Shown here: piece after piece, positions 24,333-33,554 of the stretch
How positions within the stretch are numbered: position 1 is the stretch's first letter
Layout: every line of letters starts with the position of its first letter
Assembly (NCBI GenBank): GCA_900105895.1
Contig: FNSH01000001.1
Coordinates: forward strand, 682,001-746,000
Reading direction: 5' to 3'
Source: Atopobium minutum
GTDB lineage: Bacteria; Actinomycetota; Coriobacteriia; Coriobacteriales; Atopobiaceae
Length of the DNA: 64,000 bases
Made by a program: the position numbers and the translations under genes
Notes under the pieces: generated by a model
Database searches by the model: none
Seen by the model: the letters and a program-made list of their open reading frames with translations, nothing else
What the model was told of the DNA's origin: nothing

Positions 24333-25514
24333 CTACAGCGCCATGCGATAAATAGCCAAAAAGTCTTGCTCGTATAAGCGCTTTGCCGAACCTTTACAAC
24401 CACCGTTTACTTTAGCGCATTGGCGAGCCATTTCTTGCAACTGTTCATCTGTTGGCGTTATTCCCAGTTCATGCATGGTGGTTGGCATGCCAATACGATG
24501 AAAATAATTCTCCATAGCACAGATACCCGCAAGGGCGGTATCCTCCTCAGATAACGTGACATCTGAAATGAGCATCACTTTGCGTGCAAAGCGGACAAAG
24601 CGATCCAAGCAATCCTTATACACATACCGCGCCCAACTACCCCAAATAGCAGCAAGCCCAGCACCATGGGCAACATCAAACATGCCACTCATCTGGTGTT
24701 CAAGGTTATGAGAAACAAAGTCTCCACCGTCACCACCACAGCCCGTCAGGCCATTATGGGACAGTGAACCCGCCCACATGAGCTCGGCACGTGCATCATA
24801 GTTAGAGGGATCGGAAACTACTACCAGCCCCGCATCCAGCACGGTACGCATAAGACCCTCGGCAAGTTCATCCGTAAGCTTCATGGTTGGGCCGCTCGTA
24901 AAATAGCGCTCCATCGTATGCATCAAGATGTCCGTAGTTCCACACGCCGTTTGATACGCTGGTAAGGTATAGAGTAGCTCGGGGTTCATGATGGCAAATA
25001 CTGGCCTCGAGAAGTTTGTGTTGCAGCTACGCTTGTCCGCACATGAGTCATCTGTAATCACAGAACTGTTGGACATCTCAGAACCCGAAGCACTTATCGT
25101 AAGCACCACCCCAAGGGGCAAACAGGCGCTGGGCTTACGACGACGCAAATAAAAGTCCCACACGTCCCCCTCATTGGCAACGCCATAGCCAATAGCCTTG
25201 GCAGAATCAATAACAGAGCCACCGCCCAAGGCAACAATAAAGTCAACCTGATTGGTGCGCGCAAGCTCAATACCTGTACGTACAAGCGATAAGCGCGGGT
25301 TGGGCACCACACCGCCAAGCTCTACAAACGCAATGCCTGCCTCAGACAAAGACTGCCTTGCACGGTCCAATACGCCTGTGCGTTGTACGCTGCCCGATCC
25401 ATAATGCAACAACACCTTATGCGCACCCGCAGCAGACACCAGCTCGGCGAGCTTCTCTTCAGAGTGACGACCAAATACCACTTGTGTAGGCGTGTAGTAT
25501 ACAAAATCGTTCAT
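24333..25514 (-). CDS. Iron-containing alcohol dehydrogenase (butanol dehydrogenase type)
   Basis: The 393-residue cytoplasmic enzyme reduces aldehydes to alcohols with NAD(P)H, typically as a fermentative electron sink. It has the N-terminal YYTPTQVVFGRHSEEKL, the nucleotide-binding ALGGGSVIDSAKAIGYG, and metal-binding His in HNLEHQMSGMFDVAHGAGLA, plus the metal-binding His/Asp near TACGTTDILMHTME. It is of the YqhD/BdhA group, most like BDH-type enzymes. It lies before the small membrane protein. The 224 nt upstream to ansA hold no gene. Confidence 0.92.
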   Translation of the reverse strand: MNDFVYYTPTQVVFGRHSEEKLAELVSAAGAHKVLLHYGSGSVQRTGVLDRARQSLSEAGIAFVELGGVVPNPRLSLVRTGIELARTNQVDFIVALGGGSVIDSAKAIGYGVANEGDVWDFYLRRRKPSACLPLGVVLTISASGSEMSNSSVITDDSCADKRSCNTNFSRPVFAIMNPELLYTLPAYQTACGTTDILMHTMERYFTSGPTMKLTDELAEGLMRTVLDAGLVVVSDPSNYDARAELMWAGSLSHNGLTGCGGDGGDFVSHNLEHQMSGMFDVAHGAGLAAIWGSWARYVYKDCLDRFVRFARKVMLISDVTLSEEDTALAGICAMENYFHRIGMPTTMHELGITPTDEQLQEMARQCAKVNGGCKGSAKRLYEQDFLAIYRMAL

Positions 25515-25738
25515 GAAACCTCCCTGCCTCCACCTCTATCTCTCGCATCTTCATTATCTCTCAGGTCCTTATTTTGTTGTGAGTCAAATACAGGTATTAT
25601 TTTGTATCGAGCTGCCCTCTGGATGTCTTTACAGGCATCTGACTCAAGCAGTTCTCCAAGCGGTTCTCCAAGCACGTGTCCTACCCACTGTATCCGTGAT
25701 TACTTCGTCTGAGCATCTAACGAGCAAGGCTGTGAGCT

Positions 25739-26755
25739 ATGAAAACTATCCTCATGATTGCCACGGGCGGCACCATTGCCTCCACCGGTCAGCCCGGCGA
25801 ACTTACACCCACGCTTTCCGGGCATGAACTTGTACAAGAAGTTCCTCTCCTTGACGGCCTATGTCATCTGGATTACGTGCAGCCCATGAATATTGACAGC
25901 ACTAACATGCGCCCGCGCAACTGGCTGGAAATTGCTGGGCTCATTCAGAAAAACTACGACGCCTATGATGGCTTTGTAGTACTGCACGGCACAGACACCA
26001 TGGCCTACACAGCAGCGGCGCTATCCTATCTTATTCAAGACTCACCCAAGCCCATTGTGCTTACCGGCTCGCAGCAGCCCATAGGCAACCCCTTTACCGA
26101 CGCTAAGCTCAATATGTATCAATCTTTGCTGTACGCTTACGATGATGCCTCGCGGGATGTGTCTATTGTGTTTAGCGGCCAGGTTATCTGCGGCACCCGC
26201 GCACACAAGCAGCGCACCATGAGCTTTAATGCGTTTAACAGCATGAATTTCCCTGCTATAGCGGTTATTCGTAACGACAAAATCATTCGCACTTCTGCAC
26301 ACACGAGCGACCAGGCTCTCAAAGGGACTGTTGCGCATCCACGCTTTTATCGCCAGCTAGACGAGAAGGTCTTGGTGCTCAAACTCACTCCCGAGCTCAA
26401 TCCATCCATCTTTGAGCTGCTTAAACGTGATTATTCCGCCATTATTCTGGAAACCTTTGGCATTGGTGGCATCCCGGAACACACGGATGCTTCCTACGAG
26501 AAAGCAATTTTTGATTGGGTTGACTCCGGCCGAACACTTGTTATCACCACACAGGTAGATGAGGAAGGTTTGGATTTGGGAGTCTACGAGGTGGGTCGAG
26601 CTTATGCCAACCATCCGGGCATTTTACGTGCTGCGGACATGTCTACCGAGGCCTTGGTTGCCAAAACCATGTGGGTACTGGGGCAAGCAGACAGTCCGCA
26701 AAAGCGTGCCCAGCTGTTTTACACCCCCATAAACCATGACCGCACGGACGTGTAG
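25739..26755 (+). CDS. ansA: L-asparaginase, type I (cytoplasmic)
   Basis: It hydrolyses asparagine to aspartate and ammonia. The 338-residue protein has no signal peptide. The two catalytic Thr motifs are present: ILMIATGGTIASTGQPG at the start and VVLHGTDTMAYTAAALSYL near residue 80, then LTGSQQPIGNPFTDAKLN and the nucleophile-supporting NSMNFPAIA. The C-terminal region has ETFGIGGIPE. AAGG 12 nt upstream gives only a weak ribosome site. It is monocistronic, followed by the pyrophosphatase gene after 177 nt. Confidence 0.93.
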   Translation: MKTILMIATGGTIASTGQPGELTPTLSGHELVQEVPLLDGLCHLDYVQPMNIDSTNMRPRNWLEIAGLIQKNYDAYDGFVVLHGTDTMAYTAAALSYLIQDSPKPIVLTGSQQPIGNPFTDAKLNMYQSLLYAYDDASRDVSIVFSGQVICGTRAHKQRTMSFNAFNSMNFPAIAVIRNDKIIRTSAHTSDQALKGTVAHPRFYRQLDEKVLVLKLTPELNPSIFELLKRDYSAIILETFGIGGIPEHTDASYEKAIFDWVDSGRTLVITTQVDEEGLDLGVYEVGRAYANHPGILRAADMSTEALVAKTMWVLGQADSPQKRAQLFYTPINHDRTDV

Positions 26756-26932
26756 CACTGGCTTGGTGCTTGCTTGGCATTGGCTTCATACCTATATAAC
26801 GCCCATTTGTATGTTCATTAGGCGAAAACCCGCACGTATATGGCATTTAGTGGCAAAATCGACGTGTTTAAGAACTGTGCCGCGTACTTTACGCGCGCTC
26901 ACAAAACAGTACAAACACGACAAGGAGGTCAC

Positions 26933-28270
26933 ATGACCGACGATATTCGCAAGGTCAACGTTTTTGGACACTTGCACCCCGATACCGACAGCATCTGTGC
27001 AGCTATTTCCTATGCATATCTCAAAAATCAGATTGACAAGCCCATCTATGAAGCCCGCCGCTGTGGTGCTCTTAACCGCGAAACCGCATGGGTACTCAAG
27101 CACTTTGGTTTTAACGAGCCACAGCTCATTACCACCGTTACGCCTCAAATCAAGGACGCCCAGATCCAGGCAGTCCCGGGCATTTCTGCCGACACCACTC
27201 TGGCAGAAGCCTGGGCAGGCATGCGCGACAACAACGTCAGCTCTCTGTGCATAGTCGATAAAGACGGCGAGCTTGAAGGGCTTATCGCCATCCGAGACAT
27301 CGCCTTTGCAAACCTGGACAGCCTGGAAGAGGACCGTGCCAACGCCATGAGCATGCCTGTTTCCAGCCAGATGCGTCCCGCGGCAGAGCTGTTGCACTTC
27401 TCGGTAAACACCGCGATTGATGACGCCAAGGAAATTATCACTACGTCCAAGCACCGCTTCTTCCCCGTGTTGGACGAGAAGGGCAAGTACGCCGGCATGG
27501 TAAGCTCGCCCGATTTGCTCAATCCCAGCAAGAAGCACGTTATTTTGGTTGACTTTAATGAGCGCAGTCAGGCCATTGATGGTCTTGAGCAGGCCGAGCT
27601 TATGGAGATTGTTGACCACCACCGCCTGGGCTCCATTGAGACTGACGGCCCCATTCGCATGCGCCTTGAGCCCGTGGGCTGCACCTGCACCATCTTGTAC
27701 AGCATCTACCAGGAGAAAGGCGTGGAAATTCCCGCCAACATTGCTGGTTTGATGATGAGCGCCATCCTGTCCGACACCCTTTGCTTCCGCTCCCCCACCT
27801 GCACTCCTCGCGATATTGAGGCGGGTCGCGCTCTCGCTGCCCTTTGCGGTGAGGACGTGGACGCGTACTCCGACGCCATGTTTGATGCCGGCGCAGACCT
27901 TACCGGTCGTACCGCTGAGGACGTTTTTGGTGGTGACTTCAAGGTCTTCTCGCGCGGCAAGGTGCGCTTTGGCGTTGGTCAGGCAAGCTTCATGACCGAG
28001 AATAGCCGCAAGGCCGCAGAGGCTTTGGTTGGCCCCTACCTCAAGGATGGTGCCGCTGCTAACGACATTCCTCTGGTCTTCTACCTGTTTACCGACGTTA
28101 AGTCCCAAACCTCTGAGCTTTTGTATTGGGGCGACAACGCAGAAGAAGTCATTGAGCGTGCTTTTGGCGTAAAGCCTGTTGATAGCATGGCTGTTTTGCA
28201 CGGCGTAGTAAGCCGCAAGAAGCAAGTCACGCCTCCTTTGATGTCCACGCTTACCGACATGCTGGATTAA
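26933..28270 (+). CDS. ppaC: Manganese-dependent inorganic pyrophosphatase with CBS pair (family II)
   Basis: This enzyme cleaves pyrophosphate, pulling biosynthetic reactions forward. The 445 residues contain the DHH motifs in order: FGHLHPDTDSICAA (His and Asp metal ligands), the DHH motif EIVDHHRLG near residue 228, and a C-terminal DHHA2 domain with AILSDTLCFRSPTCT and SRKKQVTPP. Between the N-terminal metal site and DHH are two CBS repeats (about residues 75-190), which in relatives bind adenine nucleotides to regulate activity; the DRTGG insert of some clostridial forms is absent. AAGGAGG precedes ATG 26933. A good terminator follows. Confidence 0.95.
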   Translation: MTDDIRKVNVFGHLHPDTDSICAAISYAYLKNQIDKPIYEARRCGALNRETAWVLKHFGFNEPQLITTVTPQIKDAQIQAVPGISADTTLAEAWAGMRDNNVSSLCIVDKDGELEGLIAIRDIAFANLDSLEEDRANAMSMPVSSQMRPAAELLHFSVNTAIDDAKEIITTSKHRFFPVLDEKGKYAGMVSSPDLLNPSKKHVILVDFNERSQAIDGLEQAELMEIVDHHRLGSIETDGPIRMRLEPVGCTCTILYSIYQEKGVEIPANIAGLMMSAILSDTLCFRSPTCTPRDIEAGRALAALCGEDVDAYSDAMFDAGADLTGRTAEDVFGGDFKVFSRGKVRFGVGQASFMTENSRKAAEALVGPYLKDGAAANDIPLVFYLFTDVKSQTSELLYWGDNAEEVIERAFGVKPVDSMAVLHGVVSRKKQVTPPLMSTLTDMLD

Positions 28271-28303
28271 CGACAGCGTGAACTAAAGCTTGAGCTTACT
28301 GAT

Positions 28304-28351
28304 AAGGGACTGGTTCCAGAGCATCTTCTGGCATCAGTCCCTTTATTTTTT
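28304..28351 (+). terminator. Rho-independent terminator of ppaC
   Basis: AAGGGACTG (28304-28312) pairs with CAGTCCCTT (28335-28343), with an inner CCAGA/TCTGG stem, followed by a run of T at 28346-28351. Confidence 0.9.
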
Positions 28352-28398
28352 AGCGCTGCTGTGCTCTTCAATCCCCCACAGTATCTTTAGTTCTTGAT

Positions 28399-28436
28399 GT
28401 GTCGTGTCATTATCAAAATTAATAATGACACGACAC
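28399..28436. repeat. Palindromic element, copy 1
   Basis: GTGTCGTGTCATTAT (28399-28413) is the exact complement of ATAATGACACGACAC (28422-28436), leaving an 8-nt loop. A close relative with paired substitutions in the stem is at 45102-45137. Confidence 0.85.
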
Positions 28437-28511
28437 AACGCAAGATAGGTATTGTTACCCCAAGTGCCAACCAAAATGGCAATCTACTTTCTTACTCCCT
28501 TTTTAGTAGCC

Positions 28512-28940
28512 TTAGAACAAAGGCAGCTCTCCCGTGAGCGGATCTACCTGTTCTGGCAACAACGGCTCAAGCGCCAAACAGGTAAACGTTGGTTCACCAT
28601 GAAACTCCGTAAGCCCCGCATCACGCACCAAAGCGCACACAAATCCCTGCTCTTTGGCACGTGCTGCAAGCTCCAGCAACTCTTCTTCGGAGTCTACGTA
28701 CACGCAAACCTTGGCAACTCCTGCTTCAAACCAAGCAGACAAGGGCGTAGGCTCTTGGTCGCCTTCGTCCAAATACACCCAGTTGTCGTGAGCAACACGC
28801 ACCTGGTCCAAGCGTTTCTCGCGAGCCAACGCCATGAGAATGGCTTCCACGCAAGCATGACTAGCTTGAGCTGCAATTTTTCCCTTGCGCATATGCAAAT
28901 CGCGACGCATAACAATCATCTGTTTCGACTTATAAGCCAT
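28512..28940 (-). CDS. Peptidyl-tRNA hydrolase 2 (Pth2) family protein
   Basis: The 142-residue protein belongs to the Pth2 family, better known from archaea and eukaryotes. It begins MAYKSKQMIVMRRDLHMRKG and has the diagnostic GKIAAQASHACVEAI motif (conserved Lys and Gln-Ala-Ser-His), followed by a middle insertion and KVCVYVDSEEELLELAARAKE, the usual third motif, and VRDAGLTEF. Bacteria with both Pth1 and Pth2 exist in a few phyla, so the two can act side by side. It is the last gene of a pair with ettA, lying 21 nt downstream of it. Confidence 0.88.
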   Translation of the reverse strand: MAYKSKQMIVMRRDLHMRKGKIAAQASHACVEAILMALAREKRLDQVRVAHDNWVYLDEGDQEPTPLSAWFEAGVAKVCVYVDSEEELLELAARAKEQGFVCALVRDAGLTEFHGEPTFTCLALEPLLPEQVDPLTGELPLF

Positions 28941-28961
28941 AGAAAAATCCTAACTGGTACG

Positions 28962-30641
28962 TTAATTGCGCGTGAGCTTACGGTGCAGACGGTGAGGACG
29001 AGCTGCCTCTGCACCCAGTCGAGCTACGCGGTCTTTCTGGTAATCCGCAAAGTTACCCTCAAACCAATGCCAGGTACCAGGCGCTTCATCCGTGCCTTCC
29101 CATGCCAGGATGTGTGTACAAATACGGTCCATAAACCAGCGGTCGTGACTGGTAATCACTACGCACCCCGGAAACTCCAGAAGAGCCTCTTCCAGACTCT
29201 CTAGGGTCTCAGTATCTAGGTCATTGGTGGGCTCGTCCAAAAGGAGCAGGTTGCCGCCTTGTTTGAGCGTAAGCGCTAAATTAAGACGATTGCGCTCACC
29301 ACCGGATAACACGCCGGCTCGCTTTTGTTGATCCGTACCCTTAAAGCCAAACGCGCTTACATAGGCGCGGCTGGGAATTTCTGTCTCTCCTACATGGATC
29401 ACATCATTGCCGTCAGACACAACTTCCCACACGGTTTTCTCGGCATCAAGACCGGTTCGACCCTGATCAACGTAGGAAAGCGCAACAGTCTCACCAACGG
29501 TAAGTGCACCAGAAGTGGGCTGCTCGGAGCCGGTAATCATTTTGAAGAGCGTAGACTTGCCCACGCCGTTGGGGCCAATCACGCCAACAATGCCGTTGCG
29601 TGGCAAGGTAAAGCTTAGGTCCTCTATGAGCACGCGGTCACCAAAGGACTTGTGCAGGTGCTCAACTTCCAAAACCTTGGTGCCCAGACGAGGACCCACA
29701 GGGATGTGAATGTCTGTAAAATCTACCTTGGTGGTGCGACGAGCCTCTGCCTCCATTTGCTCATATGCAGCCAGGCGAGCCTTGCTTTTGGCCTGACGAG
29801 CCTTCTGAGAAGAACGAACCCACTCAAGCTCGGACTTCATCTTACGGGCGCGTTTCTCATTTTGGCGGGACTCCATCTCCAGACGCTGAGCCTTAGTCTC
29901 CAGATAGGTGGAGTAGTTACCCTCATAGGGGTACAGCGTTCCGCGATCAACCTCGCAGATCCATTGGGCCACATTGTCCAAGAAGTAACGATCGTGGGTT
30001 ACCGCCAAAACGGCACCGGGATAATTTTTGAGGAACTGCTCAAGCCATAGAACGGATTCGGCATCCAAATGGTTAGTTGGCTCGTCAAGTAGCAGCAGAT
30101 CAGGTGCCTCAAGCAAAAGCTTGCACAGCGCCACACGACGACGCTCACCACCGGAGAGGTGAGCCACATTTTCATCCGCGTCGGGACACTGCAGCGCATC
30201 CATAGCCTGAGAAAGCTGGCTGTCCAAATCCCAACCATTGGCGGCATCGATCTCATCCTGCAGCTTGCCCATCTCTGCCATGAGGGCATCAAAGTCTGCA
30301 TCGGGATCGGCCATGAGGTTGCCAATCTCATTAAAGCGGTCAATCTTTGCAAGCAGGTCTGCAAACGCAAGCTCGATATTTTCTTTAACCGTTTTACTTT
30401 CATCCAGCGGTGGCTCTTGCTGCAGCAAGCCCACGGTATAGCCCGCAGCAAGACGGGCTTCTCCGTTAGAAACGTCCTCGGTTCCTGCCATGATTTTAAG
30501 CAGGGTAGATTTTCCCATGCCATTTGGCCCCACAACACCAATCTTGGCTCCGGGGTAAAAACCCATGGTTACATCATCCAGAATGGTTTTGCCATCATAG
30601 GCCTTGCGAACCTTATACATCTGATAAATAAACTCTGCCAT
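28962..30641 (-). CDS. ettA: Energy-dependent translational throttle EttA (ABC-F ATPase)
   Basis: This soluble ABC-F protein binds the ribosomal E site and gates the first elongation steps according to ATP/ADP ratio. The 559 residues are close to the E. coli length of 555. Two ATPase domains are visible: GVVGPNGMGKSTLLK with signature HLSGGERRRVALC and LLLLDEPTNHLDAESV, then GVIGPNGVGKSTLFK with LSGGERNRLNLAL and LLLDEPTNDLDTETLE; a charged linker around residue 250-300 (RRTTKVDF) lies between. A start at ATG 30641 matches the family MAEFIYQMYKVRK; AGGAG is 12 nt upstream. A clear housekeeping gene. Confidence 0.94.
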   Translation of the reverse strand: MAEFIYQMYKVRKAYDGKTILDDVTMGFYPGAKIGVVGPNGMGKSTLLKIMAGTEDVSNGEARLAAGYTVGLLQQEPPLDESKTVKENIELAFADLLAKIDRFNEIGNLMADPDADFDALMAEMGKLQDEIDAANGWDLDSQLSQAMDALQCPDADENVAHLSGGERRRVALCKLLLEAPDLLLLDEPTNHLDAESVLWLEQFLKNYPGAVLAVTHDRYFLDNVAQWICEVDRGTLYPYEGNYSTYLETKAQRLEMESRQNEKRARKMKSELEWVRSSQKARQAKSKARLAAYEQMEAEARRTTKVDFTDIHIPVGPRLGTKVLEVEHLHKSFGDRVLIEDLSFTLPRNGIVGVIGPNGVGKSTLFKMITGSEQPTSGALTVGETVALSYVDQGRTGLDAEKTVWEVVSDGNDVIHVGETEIPSRAYVSAFGFKGTDQQKRAGVLSGGERNRLNLALTLKQGGNLLLLDEPTNDLDTETLESLEEALLEFPGCVVITSHDRWFMDRICTHILAWEGTDEAPGTWHWFEGNFADYQKDRVARLGAEAARPHRLHRKLTRN

Positions 30642-30724
30642 AGTGTCTTTACTCTCCTCATACCAGGACGGACGCACCCATCCTTTGTTTTGGTCTTTTG
30701 CTTTAGCCTCTTTGTCTAGCCGTG

Positions 30725-31612
30725 TTAGCGGCGCCTTATTTGTGATACGCGGCTCAAATACTCACAAAAGCGCAGTGCAGCCACACTCAGGTTGTCTTGA
30801 CCGCGGTGTACCAACCCTATGGTACGGTGCGCACGCTGTGTTAAGGGGCGAATTGCCAAACGATACGGATTTCTCCTTAAGATAAGCGCAGGCAAAATGG
30901 AGAGGCCCAAGCCTGATTCCACCATGGACATAATAGTGTAGTCATCCCAGGTAGAAAGTGCAGGGCGGAGTTCAACGCCCGCCTTTACGAAGAGTGGCGT
31001 AATTTCATCTACGCCTTTACGCTCCAACAATAAGAAGGGCTCGCGCGTAAGATCTGCAATGTTAACAGTAGATGTATGTGCTAGACGGTGTTTCTCGGGA
31101 AGAACCGCCATGAGTTCATCCGTACCCAGAGGCTCAAAGGTAAGCGTTGGTTTTTGAGGGGCATAGGCCAAAAACCCAATGTCCACACGGCCTTCATCCA
31201 CCCAGGCTTCTATCTCGGAGTAGTCACCCATAAGCAGCTCATAGTCTATGCCGGGGTAGTCATCACGAAACCTCTTAATAGCACGGGGCAGCCAATGAGT
31301 AGCCACACTGGAAAATGTACCAATACGAATACTGCCCGTAAGCATACCGGTGATGTTATCCACCTCTGCCTGAAGCAAGCGCTGATCACTGCAGATTTGC
31401 TCAATGCGCGGTAAAATACGCTGACCATCTGGAGTTAAACGAGCGCCATGCTTACCGCGCTCCAATAAGCGAATACCCCACTCCTGCTCTAGATCATTAA
31501 CCATACGGCTTACACCAGACTGGGAATATGCCAGCCTGCGTGCCGCACGCGTAAAACTACCTTGCCGGGCAGTTTCTATAAACGCCTGGTATTTTGTGAT
31601 GTTTTGCTCCAT
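30725..31612 (-). CDS. LysR-family transcriptional regulator
   Basis: The 295-residue protein has the N-terminal helix-turn-helix (FIETARQGSFTRAARRLAYSQ, LEQEWGIRLLERG) and the periplasmic-binding-like effector domain, whose ligand I cannot tell. The start is placed at ATG 31612, preceded by AGAGGTGG; a longer frame from 31630 lacks support. It is divergent from an EamA-family exporter gene, a common arrangement in which LysR controls the transporter. Confidence 0.88.
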   Translation of the reverse strand: MEQNITKYQAFIETARQGSFTRAARRLAYSQSGVSRMVNDLEQEWGIRLLERGKHGARLTPDGQRILPRIEQICSDQRLLQAEVDNITGMLTGSIRIGTFSSVATHWLPRAIKRFRDDYPGIDYELLMGDYSEIEAWVDEGRVDIGFLAYAPQKPTLTFEPLGTDELMAVLPEKHRLAHTSTVNIADLTREPFLLLERKGVDEITPLFVKAGVELRPALSTWDDYTIMSMVESGLGLSILPALILRRNPYRLAIRPLTQRAHRTIGLVHRGQDNLSVAALRFCEYLSRVSQIRRR

Positions 31613-31814
31613 TGTGTCCCACCTCTGCATACCTTAGGGGCATCTACACCTAACTGAACACTTGTGTATATGACAACAATGCTATTTTGTCATACATCCT
31701 ATGCAAAGTATTCGCTTTTCTTGAGCTTGCAGAGATACGACACTTACTATGCATGAGGTTTTTGTTCCACTGCTCACAACAACACGCCCAGTGCTACAAC
31801 CCCAAGGATTACGT

Positions 31815-32702
31815 ATGTGTACACCGCGCAATAAATACCTGCTTGCTTTGCTGCTCTTTGGTTCTAATGGCATTGTTGCTGCAGGCATAGCGCTTACCAG
31901 CAGTCAGATTGTATTGGCCCGCACCTTTCTGGGAGCGCTCAGCTTAGCAGGCCTGCTCTTTGCATCCAATCGCCAAGCACTTGTCGGGATTAACCGTAAA
32001 GAACTCGCCTTGTTGGCTCTTTCTGGTGCCGCGCTAGGGATCGGATGGCTCTTTTTGTTTGAGGCATACACCTTGGTAGGCGTGGGTATTGCATCGTTGG
32101 CCTACTACTGCGGTCCGGTGCTGGTTATGGCACTTTCTCCTTTATTATTTGGCGAGAAACTCACGCCGGCTCGCATAGCTGGATTCTGTACCGTTCTTAT
32201 AGGAGCTGCACTGGTAGTGGGCACTAACACAGGCTACACGCTCAACCCTTATGGACTGGCCTTGGGCTTAGGCTCCGCCTGTATGTATGCTGTTATGGTT
32301 ATCTTTTCTCGCAAAGCACCTTCCATTACGGGACTTGCTAACGCTACCATCCAGATGAGTGCAAGTTTTATTGTTGTAGGACTCTATAGCCTTATACAGC
32401 TTGGAAACGGCGTGCCTTTTGCTCTGCCCCATGACCTGGTGTCACTTGTATGCATAGTAACTATTGGACTCGTAAACACCGGCCTTGGCTGCTATCTCTA
32501 TTTTTCATCCATTGCACAGCTGCCCGTACAGCAGGTTGCTGTATTGGGATATTTGGAACCGCTGAGCGCCGTACTCCTATCTGTACTGTTGCTCGGTGAG
32601 ACTATGACACCAGCGCGCGCCTTAGGTGCGCTTCTCATTGTAGGAGGGGCTGCTGTAAGCGAGCTTTTGCACAGGCCAGCTCAGGAGACCGCTGCTCTAT
32701 AG
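31815..32702 (+). CDS. EamA/DMT-family membrane transporter
   Basis: The 295-residue protein consists of ten hydrophobic segments in two EamA halves: residues about 5-140 and 145-285. The short conserved Pro-containing stretch at the end of each half (LLFGEKLTPARIAG and LLLGETMTPARALGALLIV) is typical of metabolite or drug exporters. I choose ATG 31815 because AAGGA precedes it by 6 nt; the ATG at 31749 lacks a ribosome site. Substrate unknown. It is next to the divergent LysR gene, which is its probable regulator. Confidence 0.85.
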   Translation: MCTPRNKYLLALLLFGSNGIVAAGIALTSSQIVLARTFLGALSLAGLLFASNRQALVGINRKELALLALSGAALGIGWLFLFEAYTLVGVGIASLAYYCGPVLVMALSPLLFGEKLTPARIAGFCTVLIGAALVVGTNTGYTLNPYGLALGLGSACMYAVMVIFSRKAPSITGLANATIQMSASFIVVGLYSLIQLGNGVPFALPHDLVSLVCIVTIGLVNTGLGCYLYFSSIAQLPVQQVAVLGYLEPLSAVLLSVLLLGETMTPARALGALLIVGGAAVSELLHRPAQETAAL

Positions 32703-32851
32703 GTGCAAATATCGTCAAATATCGTACGATTTCATGTCCTTCTTTTATCGCGCCGACGCCAGCTTTGCAGACAGTATATGCTTATAGTGCTGCGTGTTAC
32801 TCAAAGTACGTAGCTTGATCGTACCCACCACCAACGCGCAGGAGAAGCTTC

Positions 32852-33544
32852 ATGGCGCAACCTCATAGCCAACGACAAGACCAACAACATGCCCAGCAGA
32901 CGCGTACGCAACAGCAGCACGCTCAGCAACAACACGCTCGGCAGCAATCTACCTTTTTGGCCATTGTATCCCGCATGAAATACATCAATCGCTGGGCCCT
33001 CATGCGCAATTCTCGCGAGGAAAACCTGTCCGAGCACTCACTGGATGTTGCCCTGATTGCCCATGTACTTGCCACGCTTGCTTGCGTGCGCTATGGCCGC
33101 ACTCTTGATGCAAATCGCGCAGCCGTCATTGCGCTGTTGCATGACTCGTCCGAGATCATCACGGGTGATATGCCCACCCCCGTAAAATACGCTAACGGTC
33201 GCATTCATGACGCTTACAAAGACGTGGAGGCCTTGGCAGAAGAATCCCTCATCAACACGCTGCCAGAGGACTTGCGCGCCGTCTATGCAGACCTATACCA
33301 AGCACAGGAACCTTCTGAAGACGAGCTCTATCTACGCCGTCTGGTTAAGGCTGCCGATAAGATCTCTGCGCTCATCAAATGCATCGAAGAAGCCCAGGCA
33401 GGCAACGCAGAATTTGCTTGCGCACAACAAACCTGCCAAGCATGTGTGGATGCCCTCGCTTCTGAGCTGCCGGAAGTGGCAGACTTTGTAGCAGAGTTTT
33501 TACCTCCGTATGGCTCAACCCTCGACGAGCTGTTAAGCCGATAA
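32852..33544 (+). CDS. YfbR-like HD-domain 5'-nucleotidase
   Basis: The HD-type phosphohydrolase removes phosphate from deoxynucleoside monophosphates in its E. coli relative. The core carries RMKYINRWALMRNSREENLSEHS with the first His, LLHDSSEIITGDMPTPVKY (HD and GDMPTPVKY) and LVKAADKISALIKC, all typical of YfbR. Its first 34 residues are a Gln/His-rich tract with repeated QQHA units, not in relatives. The total is 230 residues; GGAGAAGC precedes ATG 32852. A weak promoter cannot be picked out. The trmB gene follows after 10 nt, so they are co-transcribed. Confidence 0.88.
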   Translation: MAQPHSQRQDQQHAQQTRTQQQHAQQQHARQQSTFLAIVSRMKYINRWALMRNSREENLSEHSLDVALIAHVLATLACVRYGRTLDANRAAVIALLHDSSEIITGDMPTPVKYANGRIHDAYKDVEALAEESLINTLPEDLRAVYADLYQAQEPSEDELYLRRLVKAADKISALIKCIEEAQAGNAEFACAQQTCQACVDALASELPEVADFVAEFLPPYGSTLDELLSR

Positions 33545-33554
33545 GGATAGCGCC

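Noticed and set aside
26792..28225. Long open frame of 477 codons antisense to the pyrophosphatase gene
   Set aside because: The plus-strand frame encodes a full, motif-perfect family II pyrophosphatase; the antisense frame has no recognisable domains and arises from its codon usage.
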